A stretch of 64,000 nt of DNA from Planctomycetota bacterium (GCA_020425605.1 JAGQRH010000001.1:28650-92649); one strand, 5' to 3'. Shown: positions 45,313-54,244, numbered from the stretch's first letter. The notes: generated by a model from the sequence alone, not told the origin. A program made the numbers and translations.

Positions 45313-46473
45313 ATGAATGACCGCAAGGCAATCGAAGAGTGGGAACTGAAGACGCTGGCGCCATACGCGCTCAAGGCGTGCGAGTCTCAGGGGCGGCGTT
45401 TTGCCGAGGATGAGCACGCCTACCGCACTTGTTTTCAGCGGGACCGGGACCGAATCATTCACTGTGCGGCCTTCCGTCGGCTTGAGTACAAGACGCAGGT
45501 CTTCCTGAACTGGAGCGGCGACCACTTCCGCACGCGCCTGACGCACACGATTGAAGTCGCGCAGGCCGCGCGCACGATTGCGCGTTCGCTGGGGCTGAAC
45601 GAGGACCTGACGGAGGCGATCTCGCTCGCGCACGATCTTGGGCACACTCCGTTCGGCCACGCCGGCGAGCATGCCATGCGCGAGTTGATGAAGGACCACG
45701 GCGGCTATGAGCATAACGGGCAGAGCCTGCGCATCGTCGATGAGATCGAGCGCCACTACCTGCCGCGCTTCAGCGGCCTGAACCCGACGCACGAGTTGCG
45801 CTACGGCCTGATGAAGCACCGCACCGATTACGACAAGCCGCTGTTCAAGGATCTCGAGGAGCGCGAATCGCCGAGCCTCGAGGCGCAGGTGGCGAATTCG
45901 GCCGACGAGATCAGCTACAACGCGCACGACACGGATGACGGGCTGTACTCCGGGCTGCTGAAGTGGGACGCCGCGCGCGAAAGCGAACTGTTTGTACAAG
46001 CCGAGCAGTATGCGCGCGCCAACGTGCCCGAGGGTGAAGAAGACCTGTTGAGATACCAGCTCGTGAGGCGCCTGAAAGACTTGCAGGTAACCGACCTGCT
46101 GCAGTACAGCGCCGCGCGGATCGCGGAACTGAAGATCACCACCGTGCAGGACGTGCTGGAGCACCAGAGCAAAGACCCGATCATCGACTTCAGTCCGGAG
46201 TTCAAGAAGAAGGTGAAGGGGCTGAAGCTGATGCTGTACCACAAGCTTTACATGCACCGGAACGTGCGCCGCGGCATGGAAAAGAGCACGCGCTTCATGA
46301 AGGAGATGTTCGAGCGCTACGTTAGCGAGCAGTACCTGATGCCCGGCGGATTCCACAAACGCATCGCCGACGGAGAAAGTGTCTACCGCGTGGCGTGCGA
46401 CTTCATTTCCGGCATGACCGACCGCTATGCGCTTGAGCAATACAAGAAGCTATTCGACCCCGACACGTGGTAG
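45313..46473 (+). CDS. dgt: Deoxyguanosinetriphosphate triphosphohydrolase (dGTPase)
   Basis: A 386-residue dGTPase-family HD hydrolase that splits dGTP into deoxyguanosine and triphosphate. The HD residues lie in RTRLTHTIEVAQAARTIARS and SLAHDLGHTPFGHAGEHAM. CFQRDRDRIIHCAAFRRLEYK is the typical N-terminal nucleotide-binding part, and HNGQSLRIVDEIE and ANSADEISYNAHDTDDGL follow in order. The length fits type 2 dGTPases. The ATG at 45313 begins the conserved region; the longer open frame upstream is antisense to the oxidase gene. ridA follows 8 bases later on the same strand. Confidence 0.95.
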   Translation: MNDRKAIEEWELKTLAPYALKACESQGRRFAEDEHAYRTCFQRDRDRIIHCAAFRRLEYKTQVFLNWSGDHFRTRLTHTIEVAQAARTIARSLGLNEDLTEAISLAHDLGHTPFGHAGEHAMRELMKDHGGYEHNGQSLRIVDEIERHYLPRFSGLNPTHELRYGLMKHRTDYDKPLFKDLEERESPSLEAQVANSADEISYNAHDTDDGLYSGLLKWDAARESELFVQAEQYARANVPEGEEDLLRYQLVRRLKDLQVTDLLQYSAARIAELKITTVQDVLEHQSKDPIIDFSPEFKKKVKGLKLMLYHKLYMHRNVRRGMEKSTRFMKEMFERYVSEQYLMPGGFHKRIADGESVYRVACDFISGMTDRYALEQYKKLFDPDTW

Positions 46474-46481
46474 GAGCAGCC

Positions 46482-46871
46482 ATGGCAGAGAACATGCAAG
46501 TCGTGAAGACCGAAAACGCGCCGGCCGCGATCGGGCCTTACAGCCAGGCCGTCAGTGCGGGTGGCTTCCTGTTCTGCTCAGGACAGATCCCACTGGACCC
46601 GAAGTCCGGACACATCATCGGCGAGACGGCCGGTGAACAGACGGTGCAGGTGCTGTCCAACCTGCGGAACGTGCTGAAGGCTGCGGGCTGTGACTTTGCA
46701 AGTGTCGTGAAGACGACCATCTTCCTAAAGGACATGAACAGTTTCACGGCTGTCAACGAGGCCTACGCGGCCGCCATGGGCGAGCATCGCCCTGCACGCG
46801 CAACGGTGGAAGTCGCCCGTCTGCCGAAAGATGTGCTGGTGGAAATTGACTGCGTCGCCGTGTTGGGCTAG
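46482..46871 (+). CDS. ridA: RidA-family enamine/imine deaminase
   Basis: A 129-residue RidA/YER057c/UK114 protein that hydrolyses reactive enamine and imine intermediates such as 2-aminoacrylate. Signatures are APAAIGPYSQAVSAGGFLFC, SGQIPLDPKSG, EQTVQVLSNLRNVLKAAGCD and HRPARATVEVARLPKDVLVE, with the active-site Arg in RPAR. GGAGC stands 5 bases before the ATG. Co-transcription with dgt is likely (8-base gap). Its TAG stop overlaps the stop of the convergent lipoprotein gene in the palindrome CTAG. Confidence 0.95.
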   Translation: MAENMQVVKTENAPAAIGPYSQAVSAGGFLFCSGQIPLDPKSGHIIGETAGEQTVQVLSNLRNVLKAAGCDFASVVKTTIFLKDMNSFTAVNEAYAAAMGEHRPARATVEVARLPKDVLVEIDCVAVLG

Positions 46872-47533
46872 CCGCCTGTGTTTCGGTAGTGATCGTTAAC
46901 GTAGGCGTGCCAGGCGGCGGCATCGGTGCCGAAATCCCGGCCGGTGAGCAGGCTGATCAACTCAATGCCGAGTTCGACCGGCATCCAATCAGGATTTTCG
47001 ACGCGCTTGCCCTTTGAGATCAGCCGCTCGCCGTTTCTTTCGACGTAGTGGTCGACTTTGCCCTCAACGGCACGCAGGTACTTGTAGGCAAGTTCTCTTT
47101 CCTCTTTATCGCTGAGTTCGTCAGACAGGCGGCGCAGGGCCGATTCGGCCTTGCTGGCTGTTTGGCCGTCGTCGAAATCAAATGTGATCTGTCCGCCCAC
47201 GGCGTCGACTCGCAATTCCCACCACTCGCCGGGTTGCTCGGCCGGGGAAACGCTGCGGATGGCGGTGAAGACCAGCTCCCGCTCCAGGCTCACGTAGCGC
47301 TTGTCCGTCAGCGCCCGGCGTTCGATCCATGTGAGTCTCAATTCGTCGGCCGCGACCTCACTGATGTTGCGGCTGCCGAATGCCAGCGCCTCGTTGAGTT
47401 GCCGGGCTGCAATGCCTCGAGTCTTCGGCGGCAGATAGCGGGGCGTGGACGCGTAGGGGCCAACGGCGCATGCGGAAACGAGCAGGGCAAACAGCGGCAG
47501 CAGCGCCTTCAAGTCAGCAGCCTTTCGAGCCAC
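46868..47533 (-). CDS. Hypothetical lipoprotein
   Basis: A 221-residue lipoprotein. The signal peptide LLPLFALLVSAC ends in a clean lipobox. The mature part is helical and charged (SALRRLSDELSDKEERELAY, then YLRAVEGKVDHYVERNGERL), with a C-terminal VNDHYRNTGG. The closing DFGTDAAAWHAYVNDHY recalls the ends of planctomycete HEAT-repeat proteins, but no repeat is clear, so the function is unknown. Its first 25 bases overlap the end of the alpha/beta hydrolase gene, and its stop overlaps the ridA stop. Confidence 0.65.
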   Translation of the reverse strand: MARKAADLKALLPLFALLVSACAVGPYASTPRYLPPKTRGIAARQLNEALAFGSRNISEVAADELRLTWIERRALTDKRYVSLERELVFTAIRSVSPAEQPGEWWELRVDAVGGQITFDFDDGQTASKAESALRRLSDELSDKEERELAYKYLRAVEGKVDHYVERNGERLISKGKRVENPDWMPVELGIELISLLTGRDFGTDAAAWHAYVNDHYRNTGG

Positions 47534-48210
47534 AGGCTCAGCGCGGCCGCGAGACGCGGGCTGACTTCGTGCCCGGCTTCGTCGTCTTCAAAGTATTCGA
47601 CGTCTCCGTAGCCGAGCTCGCGGCACTTGTCGGCGGCCTCATGCGCAAGCGACGCCGCGACATTTTCGTCTTTTGCGCCGTGGAATTGCGCGAGCGCCAC
47701 CTGCTTTTTCGCAGTCTCAGGCGCGTCGTCGAGGAACTCGTGCTTCAGGCGCCCACCGATGGAGGCGCCGCCGCGGAATCGTTCCGGGTGATGCGGCGCG
47801 ACGTAGCCTGCCAGATATCCGCCCTGCGAGAAGCCGACGATGATGGACTCGCTGACCGGGAAGTCCTTGCGCACCAGATCCTGCAGGTCCATCAGGTACT
47901 GGGTCGCCGTTTCCATGCTGGTGCGCAACTCGGCCTGGTCGCCGGTGTACAGATACCAGGCATTGCCGATGCGAATACGTTCTGGCTGGCGCATCTCGAA
48001 CGGGTGCGGCCCGCGCGGGAACACCCAGATCCAGGGCCGATCAAGCAGGTCGCCCATGTAGCGGCGCATCAGGTCTTCACTGTGGCCCATGCCGTGCAGC
48101 GCGACGACGAGCGGCCACGCGCGGTCGGGCGTGAAGCCTTGAGGCAGCACCACGGTGTAAGGGTTGTTGCTGACGAAGGTGACCGAGCCATGCCGAATTC
48201 GGGTATCCAT
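47509..48210 (-). CDS. Alpha/beta-hydrolase (carboxylesterase/phospholipase-like)
   Basis: A 233-residue alpha/beta-hydrolase of the esterase/phospholipase (YpfH or Fsh1-like) group. WPLVVALHGMGHSEDLMRRY gives the oxyanion HG. The nucleophile elbow is GFSQGGYLAG (Ser near 119). GAKDENV supplies the acid and AGHEVSP the His. All three catalytic residues are therefore present, in the right order. No signal peptide is visible, so it acts in the cytoplasm. Substrate unknown. The gene overlaps the next lipoprotein gene by 25 bases and shares its transcript. Confidence 0.87.
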   Translation of the reverse strand: MDTRIRHGSVTFVSNNPYTVVLPQGFTPDRAWPLVVALHGMGHSEDLMRRYMGDLLDRPWIWVFPRGPHPFEMRQPERIRIGNAWYLYTGDQAELRTSMETATQYLMDLQDLVRKDFPVSESIIVGFSQGGYLAGYVAPHHPERFRGGASIGGRLKHEFLDDAPETAKKQVALAQFHGAKDENVAASLAHEAADKCRELGYGDVEYFEDDEAGHEVSPRLAAALSLWLERLLT

Positions 48211-48243
48211 GACGCGGACTATAACGCGGAATGCGCCGCCGGC

Positions 48244-48774
48244 TCAACTGCTGATAGGCGGCTCTTCACTGCGGATCACTACGGGCGTGTCGATCACCAC
48301 TTCCGGCTCGGGTGCGCGCATGCGCGGCACGGGGTCGCGGTGAAGGGGCGGATCGTACTCGGAGATATCCTCGGTCTTGGCATACAGGACCTTGCACAGC
48401 TCACGCAGGGTGCCGGCGCGGACGATGTCGGTGACGCGCACGCGCATGTCAAAGGCGCGCTCGAGCACGGCCGCCAGCTCCCATGCGTCGAAGTTCACGG
48501 CGCGCAGGTCCGAGGCCACGCGGTCTGCGGGGCGCAGGCGGGTGTAGTCAACACCGAGCGCACGGCCGATCGCAAGGCGGAAGGCCCGCACGAAACTCTG
48601 CGGCACGGGGGCCAGGGCGCTGATGCCCGCGGTGAAAACTTCGTCGGACTGCGCCTCGCGCGAATCGACGAACTCACGGCGCAGGCGCCGACGTCGAATC
48701 GCCAGCGACTCGGTGAGCCCGAACGAGAGCATCGTGACGAGTGCAAGCAGCAGAAAGAATCCGACTTCGCCCAT
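48244..48774 (-). CDS. Membrane-anchored acyl-carrier-like protein lacking the phosphopantetheine serine
   Basis: A 176-residue protein. Residues about 3-22 are a membrane anchor (GEVGFFLLLALVTMLSFGLT). A basic helix follows. Residues about 65-130 have the four-helix spacing of an acyl carrier protein: IGRALGVDYTRLRPADRVAS, DLRAVNFDAWELAAVLERAF, DMRVRVTDIVRAGTLRELC. The position that should carry the DSxxxVEL serine reads NFDAWEL, so it cannot be pantetheinylated. The C-terminus is Pro/Glu-rich. A scaffold or adaptor role is inferred. GGAGG precedes the ATG at 48774. The upstream codons of the open frame are not used. Confidence 0.7.
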   Translation of the reverse strand: MGEVGFFLLLALVTMLSFGLTESLAIRRRRLRREFVDSREAQSDEVFTAGISALAPVPQSFVRAFRLAIGRALGVDYTRLRPADRVASDLRAVNFDAWELAAVLERAFDMRVRVTDIVRAGTLRELCKVLYAKTEDISEYDPPLHRDPVPRMRAPEPEVVIDTPVVIRSEEPPISS

Positions 48775-48847
48775 GGTGCCTCCGTTAGCTATTGTAGCAA
48801 CGTAGGCGGGTTGCCGGGTATTCCGGCTCGGCATACGAGCCTAATGA

Positions 48848-48874
48848 AGAGTGCCCGCCGATGGCGGGCACTCT
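48848..48874 (-). terminator. Terminator for the tandem paralogue operon
   Basis: A 12-bp perfect stem (48848-48859 with 48863-48874) with a GAT loop lies 15 bases after the stop at 48890 on the minus strand. The sequence then runs TCATTAGG, so the U-tract is weak. Confidence 0.65.
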
Positions 48875-48889
48875 GCAGACTTCCGGCTG

Positions 48890-49507
48890 CTAGTCCACGT
48901 TGTACGCGTTGTAGAGCTCCAGCCAGAGCCGAATCGGAGTATCAGACATTTCGGGCGACGTGCTGTGCCCGCCGTAGACCATGTCGGACTCCTCAGTGTC
49001 AACATAGGTGAACGCGTGCCACACATTCCAAAGCGCCTGGGAAATGTTGTGCATTGCTGCAGCGTCACCATTGGAGCGCGCCTGAATGAGTAGATCGATT
49101 GCCGCTCCCATAGTGGCTTTTTTCTCGATCCTGCTTTGTACTTGGCGGATGGCATCAAGCTCGCCTGAAGCAGGCAAATTGCCGCCCCGCATCGTCTCTA
49201 TGCATGCAAGTAACAGCGGTAGGGTTGGCATTGCGCCGGTGAATGCCACTTCCGGGAGCTGGACTTCTTCGGCCTCGCCGTTTGAGTCTTGACCGTCCGG
49301 CGTCGGTTCTTGTTCAGGAGTCACATGAGTGTCGTTCGATTGCCTAGCGGTTGTTGAGTCGGTCCTCGCCGCAAGGTGATGCACACGAGTCGAGCTACAA
49401 CTCGCAAGGATTGCAGCGAATAAGAAGGGAATCACTACGGCGATCAGGCTGGATGACCTCGGCCCGGGTCTCTCGGCTCTCGTATAGGTGTCCCGACTCC
49501 TCGACAT
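48890..49507 (-). CDS. Lipoprotein sharing a C-terminal domain with its upstream neighbour
   Basis: A 205-residue lipoprotein with a longer polar N-terminus (MSRSRDTYTRAERPGPRSSS), then the hydrophobic LIAVVIPFLFAAILASC (lipobox, Cys near 37) and a Thr/Glu-rich linker. Residues about 85-205 match the end of the upstream gene's product, with LPEVAFTGAMPTLPLLLACI, EKKATMGAAIDLLI, MHNISQALWNVWHAF and DTPIRLWLELYNAYNVD aligning with their counterparts. This points to duplication of one domain. The family is unknown; codon use is a little less GC-rich than its neighbour. The gap to the upstream gene is 29 bases. Confidence 0.75.
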   Translation of the reverse strand: MSRSRDTYTRAERPGPRSSSLIAVVIPFLFAAILASCSSTRVHHLAARTDSTTARQSNDTHVTPEQEPTPDGQDSNGEAEEVQLPEVAFTGAMPTLPLLLACIETMRGGNLPASGELDAIRQVQSRIEKKATMGAAIDLLIQARSNGDAAAMHNISQALWNVWHAFTYVDTEESDMVYGGHSTSPEMSDTPIRLWLELYNAYNVD

Positions 49508-49536
49508 ACCTGATCTCAGACAGCTTTCGTGGCGTG

Positions 49537-51030
49537 CTAATCGACCTTGTAGTTGTTGTAGACGTCGAGCCAGCGGCGGATCGGCAGGTCGGAATCGCTT
49601 TGCCCGTCGAAGCCGATGGTATAGACCATCTCTTCCTTGCCCCAGCCCTCCACGAGGAACGCGTCCCAGACGTCGTAGAGCGCCGCGGAGATGTTGTGCT
49701 TGGCGCTGCGGTCATTGCCTTTCACCGCGGTGATCAGCAGGTCAATCATCGCGCCCATGGTGGCCTTTTTCTCGGCCTTGCTGCTTTCGCTCTTGATCTG
49801 CTTTAGGCGTGCGTCGTTCAATTTGCCGCCGTTCTTCAGCTCGTTTACGCAGTTAACCAGCGCGGGTTCAGTGGGCATGGATCCGGTGCTGGCGACTTCC
49901 GGCAACGTGGCATCCGGGTCGGCCGGCGGATCTTCCGGGTCTCCGTCGGGGTTCTTGACCGGGTCCCTGTCCGGGTTGCGGTCCGGGTTGGTGGGGTCGC
50001 GGTCGTCTGTACGCTTCTTCGGGGCTTCCTTGGTCTGCAGCGAAGTGAAGGCGTCCTTGTCGATGAAATTCAGGATCCGCACGTCGCTGCTGCCCTTGGG
50101 CGCGCCAACCCAGAATTCCTTTTCCTTGCCGCCCTTGTCGAACGTGATGTAGATGCGCTTGCCGACGTAATTAGTTGAACCGACTGTGAGTGAGAAGCCG
50201 GCCCCGTCCGCCTCCGAGCGCGCCTTCTCCCACTTGATGTTGAGCGCACCGAAGTAGAAGTTCTTGATGTAGTCCATCACGCGTGTGCGAAGGCTGTCAG
50301 AGCCAAAGGGCGCCTCGCCGGTAAACGTTCCGGTGGGGTTGCCGTCTGCATCCTTGTCCCATTGACCGGTGCACATCAGCACCGCTGACTTGGCGGTGAG
50401 GTACGTTGCGTTGCTCTGGATCAAGTCGGAGTTGTAGGTCGCGTAGACCTGCCAGTCGAACATGTTCTCAAGCGTGGTAGCGTCGCTGCCGCGAAGCGCG
50501 GCCTCAATCGCCGTGCCCTGCCCCATGGCGGCTTCAAGCGGCTTCTTGAGGGCTTCGTTGGCCGCCTTGGTTTCGGCGTCTTTTCTTGCCATCTCCTCGC
50601 GCAACTGCTTGTTCTTGTCTTCCTGTGCCTGCTTGGCGAGGTCTTCGGGCGGTGGACCGCCGGTTGCGACCACCACGACAATCACCAGCACAAGCACTAC
50701 CAGCCCGACAACGATGCCGACGATTACCCCGGCATTGCCGCCGCTTTTGGGTGGCGGGCCGTAGCCCGGCTGCGCCTGCTGGTTCTGCATTTGACCCATT
50801 GGGCTGCCCGCAGGTCGCGGACCACCGCGTGCGGGACCACGTGCCGGGCCGCGTCCGGGGCCGGCCGGGCCTCTCGCCGCGGGACGCTTGCCGGCCGCGC
50901 GTGGCGCCGCAACTGCCGGCGCGCCGACCTGCACCATGTTGCCGCATTGGGTGCATTGAAATTGAACGCCGGCCTGTAGGCCGGTCCCGTCGTACTCCAT
51001 GCCGCACGACGCGCAGGTGATTGTGCTCAT
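49537..51030 (-). CDS. Zinc-ribbon membrane protein with a duplicated C-terminal domain
   Basis: A 497-residue protein. The N-terminal zinc ribbon ITCASCGMEYDG ... FQCTQCGNMV has two CxxC pairs. A Pro/Gly/Arg-rich linker (GPGRGPARGPARGGPRP) leads to a membrane span near 102-122 (VIVGIVVGLVVLVLVIVVVV). A helical stretch and a domain of about 200 residues follow, then an Asp/Pro-rich linker with repeated RDPTNPDRNPDRDP units. The C-terminal domain (about 380-497), starting LPEVASTGSMPTEPALV, is shared with the next gene. It may bind or sense something outside the cell. No catalytic motif is seen. Confidence 0.8.
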   Translation of the reverse strand: MSTITCASCGMEYDGTGLQAGVQFQCTQCGNMVQVGAPAVAAPRAAGKRPAARGPAGPGRGPARGPARGGPRPAGSPMGQMQNQQAQPGYGPPPKSGGNAGVIVGIVVGLVVLVLVIVVVVATGGPPPEDLAKQAQEDKNKQLREEMARKDAETKAANEALKKPLEAAMGQGTAIEAALRGSDATTLENMFDWQVYATYNSDLIQSNATYLTAKSAVLMCTGQWDKDADGNPTGTFTGEAPFGSDSLRTRVMDYIKNFYFGALNIKWEKARSEADGAGFSLTVGSTNYVGKRIYITFDKGGKEKEFWVGAPKGSSDVRILNFIDKDAFTSLQTKEAPKKRTDDRDPTNPDRNPDRDPVKNPDGDPEDPPADPDATLPEVASTGSMPTEPALVNCVNELKNGGKLNDARLKQIKSESSKAEKKATMGAMIDLLITAVKGNDRSAKHNISAALYDVWDAFLVEGWGKEEMVYTIGFDGQSDSDLPIRRWLDVYNNYKVD

Positions 51031-51179
51031 TGCTTGCCTCGTTTAACTGCTGATCGATCAACATCTTATGAACGGGTCATAGCGGCGAAAGTTCGGATTC
51101 GTTCACATCTGCGTCACCTGATCACACCACGGGGTACCGGAGGCATAAGTGTCGCGCTACACTAAGTTTGGAGATCGCC

Positions 51180-52475
51180 ATGGACGCTGAAACAGCCCAC
51201 AAACACGCCCGCAAGCTGATAGACGAAGCCGCCGCCATGAGCGGCGAAGAGACCGTCGCCCTGATCGAAAAGCACGTTGCGCCCAACTATGGCCTGCTGA
51301 GCCGCGACCCGGTCGTGCGCGCCGAAGGCCCGTGGTTGCACTGCAAGAGCGGCAAGAAAATCTTCGACGGCGTCGCCGCGTACTCGGCGGCGAACCTTGG
51401 CCACGGGCACCCGCTGGTGCGCGAGGCCTTGAAGGCCTTCCTTGGTTCCCATGCACCGACGGTTCTGGGGCGGTTCTTGCCCGACCCCTGGCTCGCGCTA
51501 TTTGCCCGCAAGATTACCGAGATGACCGGCTTCGAGCGCTTTCTTCCGGCCAACGGCGGCGTCGAGGGGCCGGAGGCAGCGATCAAGCTCGCGCGCCGCT
51601 GGGCGCACCGGGTGAAGGGGGTGAAGGGAACGCCCCAGATTTTGTTTGCGAGCCACTGCTTCCACGGCCGAACGCTGACCGTGACCCAGATGTTTGACGA
51701 GGACGAGAAGGCGGCGCGAGAAGGCTTCGGGCCTTGGCCGAGCGGCTTCAAGCGCATCCCGTATAACGACCTCGAGGCGGTTGAGGCAGCGGTGGACGAA
51801 AACACGGCAGCGATCATGGTCGAGCCGATCCAGGGCGAGGGCGGCATTAACATCCCGGATGAAGGCTACTTGCGCGCGCTGATAGAGCTGGGCAGGCGCC
51901 ACAACTTCCTGGTGATTTTCGACGAAGTGCAAACCGGCTGGGCGCGCACGGGTGAGCTGTTCTGCTGGGAGCACGAGGGCCCGGATGCACGCCCGGACAT
52001 CATGTGCATCGGCAAGAGTGTGAGTGGGGGATACGCGCCGGTCAGCGGCATTCTGGCGAACTCAGAGCTGATGGAACTGCTCGGCCCCGGCAGCCACGGC
52101 AGCACGTTCGGCGGCTGCCCGATATCGAGCTGTGTTGCTTACGCTGCGCTGCACGCGATCGAGGAAGAGAAGCTGGTGCAGCAGGCGCAGAAGAAGGGCG
52201 AGTGGCTGGCCGAGCGGTTGGCAGCCATCGCCGAGCGCGCCCCGCGCATCAAGGAAGTACGCGGCAAGGGAATGATGTTCGGGATCGAGCTGACGCAGGA
52301 CGGACCGGATGGGCATCACTTTACGGAACTGCTGCTTGAGAAGGGCGCGATCATCAAGGACACGCACCACTGGGTGCTGCGCTTCACGCCGCCGATCGTC
52401 GCGAGCAAGCAGGATCTCGAGTTCGCGCTGAGTTGCCTCGAAGAAGTCTTCTGCGGCCAGACGGCGGATGCCTAA
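51180..52475 (+). CDS. Class III PLP aminotransferase, ornithine-aminotransferase-like
   Basis: A 431-residue fold-type I PLP aminotransferase of class III. FLPANGGVEGPEAAIKLARR forms the cofactor phosphate site, and FDEVQTGWARTGELF the Asp that binds the pyridine nitrogen. The Schiff-base Lys is in DIMCIGKSVSGGYAPVS. It resembles ornithine--oxo-acid aminotransferase and acetylornithine aminotransferase. The nearby argG, argH and argE-like genes favour ornithine or acetylornithine as substrate, but the assignment is inference. GGAG precedes the ATG at 51180 with good spacing; the TTG at 51168 is unlikely. Confidence 0.9.
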   Translation: MDAETAHKHARKLIDEAAAMSGEETVALIEKHVAPNYGLLSRDPVVRAEGPWLHCKSGKKIFDGVAAYSAANLGHGHPLVREALKAFLGSHAPTVLGRFLPDPWLALFARKITEMTGFERFLPANGGVEGPEAAIKLARRWAHRVKGVKGTPQILFASHCFHGRTLTVTQMFDEDEKAAREGFGPWPSGFKRIPYNDLEAVEAAVDENTAAIMVEPIQGEGGINIPDEGYLRALIELGRRHNFLVIFDEVQTGWARTGELFCWEHEGPDARPDIMCIGKSVSGGYAPVSGILANSELMELLGPGSHGSTFGGCPISSCVAYAALHAIEEEKLVQQAQKKGEWLAERLAAIAERAPRIKEVRGKGMMFGIELTQDGPDGHHFTELLLEKGAIIKDTHHWVLRFTPPIVASKQDLEFALSCLEEVFCGQTADA

Positions 52476-52777
52476 AAACCGGATGCCGTAAAGCGACGGC
52501 CGGTTTGGGTGTCGACCACCTGGCGCGAATACTCAAGCTGCTCGAACGTCCAGCAAGCGTCCGATGCGATCTGGCTGACCAGCGTACAGATGCCGTTGGC
52601 GCAATAGACTTCGTAGGTCGCGCCGTCAGCTTCCAGCGTCACCATCCAGCCGCCGGCCGGCGTGCGTGCGAGAAAGGTGATCAGTCCTTCAATGATTCGG
52701 CCGTCGTTTTCGACGGCGAGCCGGTCGCCGACCTGGCACTGACCCAGCTTCTTGAGAATGCGGAATTCCCCAGCCAT
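52472..52777 (-). CDS. Hypothetical small protein
   Basis: A 101-residue beta-rich protein of no known family. The start at 52777 has GGGAG 6 bases before; the ATG two codons earlier is too close to it. QVGDRLAVENDGRIIEGLIT, WMVTLEADGATYEVYCANGI and SRQVVDTQTGRRF give an SH3 or OB-like pattern. Its stop overlaps the aminotransferase stop (CTAA). A role in this operon region is unknown. The 52784-52936 gap has GC hairpins (near 52864-52920) and nothing coding. Confidence 0.6.
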   Translation of the reverse strand: MAGEFRILKKLGQCQVGDRLAVENDGRIIEGLITFLARTPAGGWMVTLEADGATYEVYCANGICTLVSQIASDACWTFEQLEYSRQVVDTQTGRRFTASGF

Positions 52778-52936
52778 GGCCATCTCCCGTTAATCAAGCA
52801 ACCAGAGTCTGACCGACTGGCCTAAAGACGGGGTTAAGACGGCGTAAATTGGGAGTGCAAGTGTTGCGGGCGTCCCGCCCGCATGTCTTGGCACGGCCGT
52901 TGGCCGCCCCTGCGGGCGAGACACCCACATCACGAA

Positions 52937-54244
52937 CTACGCGTACTGGATCTCGGTGCCGCGGATGTCGTCGTTGACCTGGCCGTCCTCGTACACGACC
53001 TGGCCGCGCACGATGGTGGTGACCGCGCGGCCTTTCAGTTTCCTGCCGTGCCAGGGGCTCCAGCGCGGCTTGGTGAGCTGCTCTTCGTTGCGGATGACGT
53101 GCTCGGCGTTGGCGTCTACCAGCGCCAGATCGGCGTCGCAGCCCGGCTCAATGAAACCCTTACCCTTCATCCGGTAGGCTTTGGCCGGGTTCTCGCACAT
53201 CCACTGCACGACCTGCTCCAGCGTGCAAAGCCCTCGACTTGACGCGTCAAGAATGAGTGCGAGTGAATTCTCGACCGCAGGGATGCCGGCGGGCGCCTTC
53301 CAGATGCCCTGGCGCTTCTCGGTCAGAGTATGCGGCGCGTGATCGGTCGCGATCATTCCGATGCGCCCGTCGCGCAGCGCTTGCCACAGCCCGCGGTTGT
53401 CTGCGCGATGTTTCAGGGGCGGGTTCATCTTTGCAAGCGTGCCGAGCCCGTTGTCGTCATCCACATTCATCAGCAGGTGGTGCGGCGAAGTTTCCGTCGT
53501 AACCAGCGTGTCGCGCGGGATGAACAGTTCACATTCGCGCGCCGAGCTGACATGCAGGATGTGCGCGCGGTGCTGGTACTTTCGGGCCAGACCGACGACG
53601 CGCTGGGTGGACATGTACGCGACGTCGACGTTTCGCCACGCTGTGTAGGCGCGCAGATCTTCAATGCCTTCGTACTGTGCCCTGGTCGATTTCATGACGC
53701 CTTCGTCTTCGCAGTGGAAGGCGATGACGCGGCGTTTGTCGGTCTCCGCGAAGATTTTCTCCAGCGCGTTCATGTCGTCCACCAGCAGGTCGCCGGTGCT
53801 TGCGCCGAGGAAGACTTTTATTCCGCAGATGCGCTGCATGGTCTTCAGGTCGGCGAGGTTCGTGTTGGTCGCTCCGCCGAAGAAACCCCAGTTCACGCGG
53901 CACTTGCGGGCCGCGTTGGCATGCTTGTTGTCGATTTCGCGCTGGTTGATCGCCAGCGGTATGGTGTTCGGCATCTCCAGAAAGCTGGTGACGCCGCCCT
54001 TGGCGCACGCACGCGTCGCGGTCTCAAGGTCTTCTTTGTGCGTCAGCCCCGGGTCGCGGAAGTGAACCTGCGGGTCCACGACGCCCGGAAACAGGTGCAG
54101 CCCGCTGGCATCGATCACCCGTGCGCCGGTTGCATCTACCTTGGGTGCAACGGCAGAGACGTAGGGACCGTCCGTGCGCACTTCCAGGCTCTGGAAGCGG
54201 CCGTTGCGGTAGACCTTCGCACCTTTGATGACCAGCGATTTCAT
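52937..54244 (-). CDS. pyrC: Dihydroorotase (class I amidohydrolase)
   Basis: A 435-residue amidohydrolase. The metal motif is PGVVDPQVHFRDPGLTHKED near residues 52-71 (DxHxHxR-type). KVFLGASTG carries the Lys that is carboxylated to bridge the metals, and FHCEDEGV and HILHVSSARE supply the further His ligands. ATDHAPHT is the catalytic Asp. This fits dihydroorotase, which closes carbamoyl-aspartate to dihydroorotate in pyrimidine synthesis; a related allantoinase or hydantoinase cannot be excluded by motif alone. Carbamoyl chemistry links it loosely to the arginine genes nearby. Confidence 0.88.
   Translation of the reverse strand: MKSLVIKGAKVYRNGRFQSLEVRTDGPYVSAVAPKVDATGARVIDASGLHLFPGVVDPQVHFRDPGLTHKEDLETATRACAKGGVTSFLEMPNTIPLAINQREIDNKHANAARKCRVNWGFFGGATNTNLADLKTMQRICGIKVFLGASTGDLLVDDMNALEKIFAETDKRRVIAFHCEDEGVMKSTRAQYEGIEDLRAYTAWRNVDVAYMSTQRVVGLARKYQHRAHILHVSSARECELFIPRDTLVTTETSPHHLLMNVDDDNGLGTLAKMNPPLKHRADNRGLWQALRDGRIGMIATDHAPHTLTEKRQGIWKAPAGIPAVENSLALILDASSRGLCTLEQVVQWMCENPAKAYRMKGKGFIEPGCDADLALVDANAEHVIRNEEQLTKPRWSPWHGRKLKGRAVTTIVRGQVVYEDGQVNDDIRGTEIQYA

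Noticed and set aside
52880..52898. A sigma-54-like promoter, TGGCACGGCCGTTGG.
   Set aside because: The -12 dinucleotide is GG not GC, the site faces right toward minus-strand genes, and it lies inside a GC hairpin.
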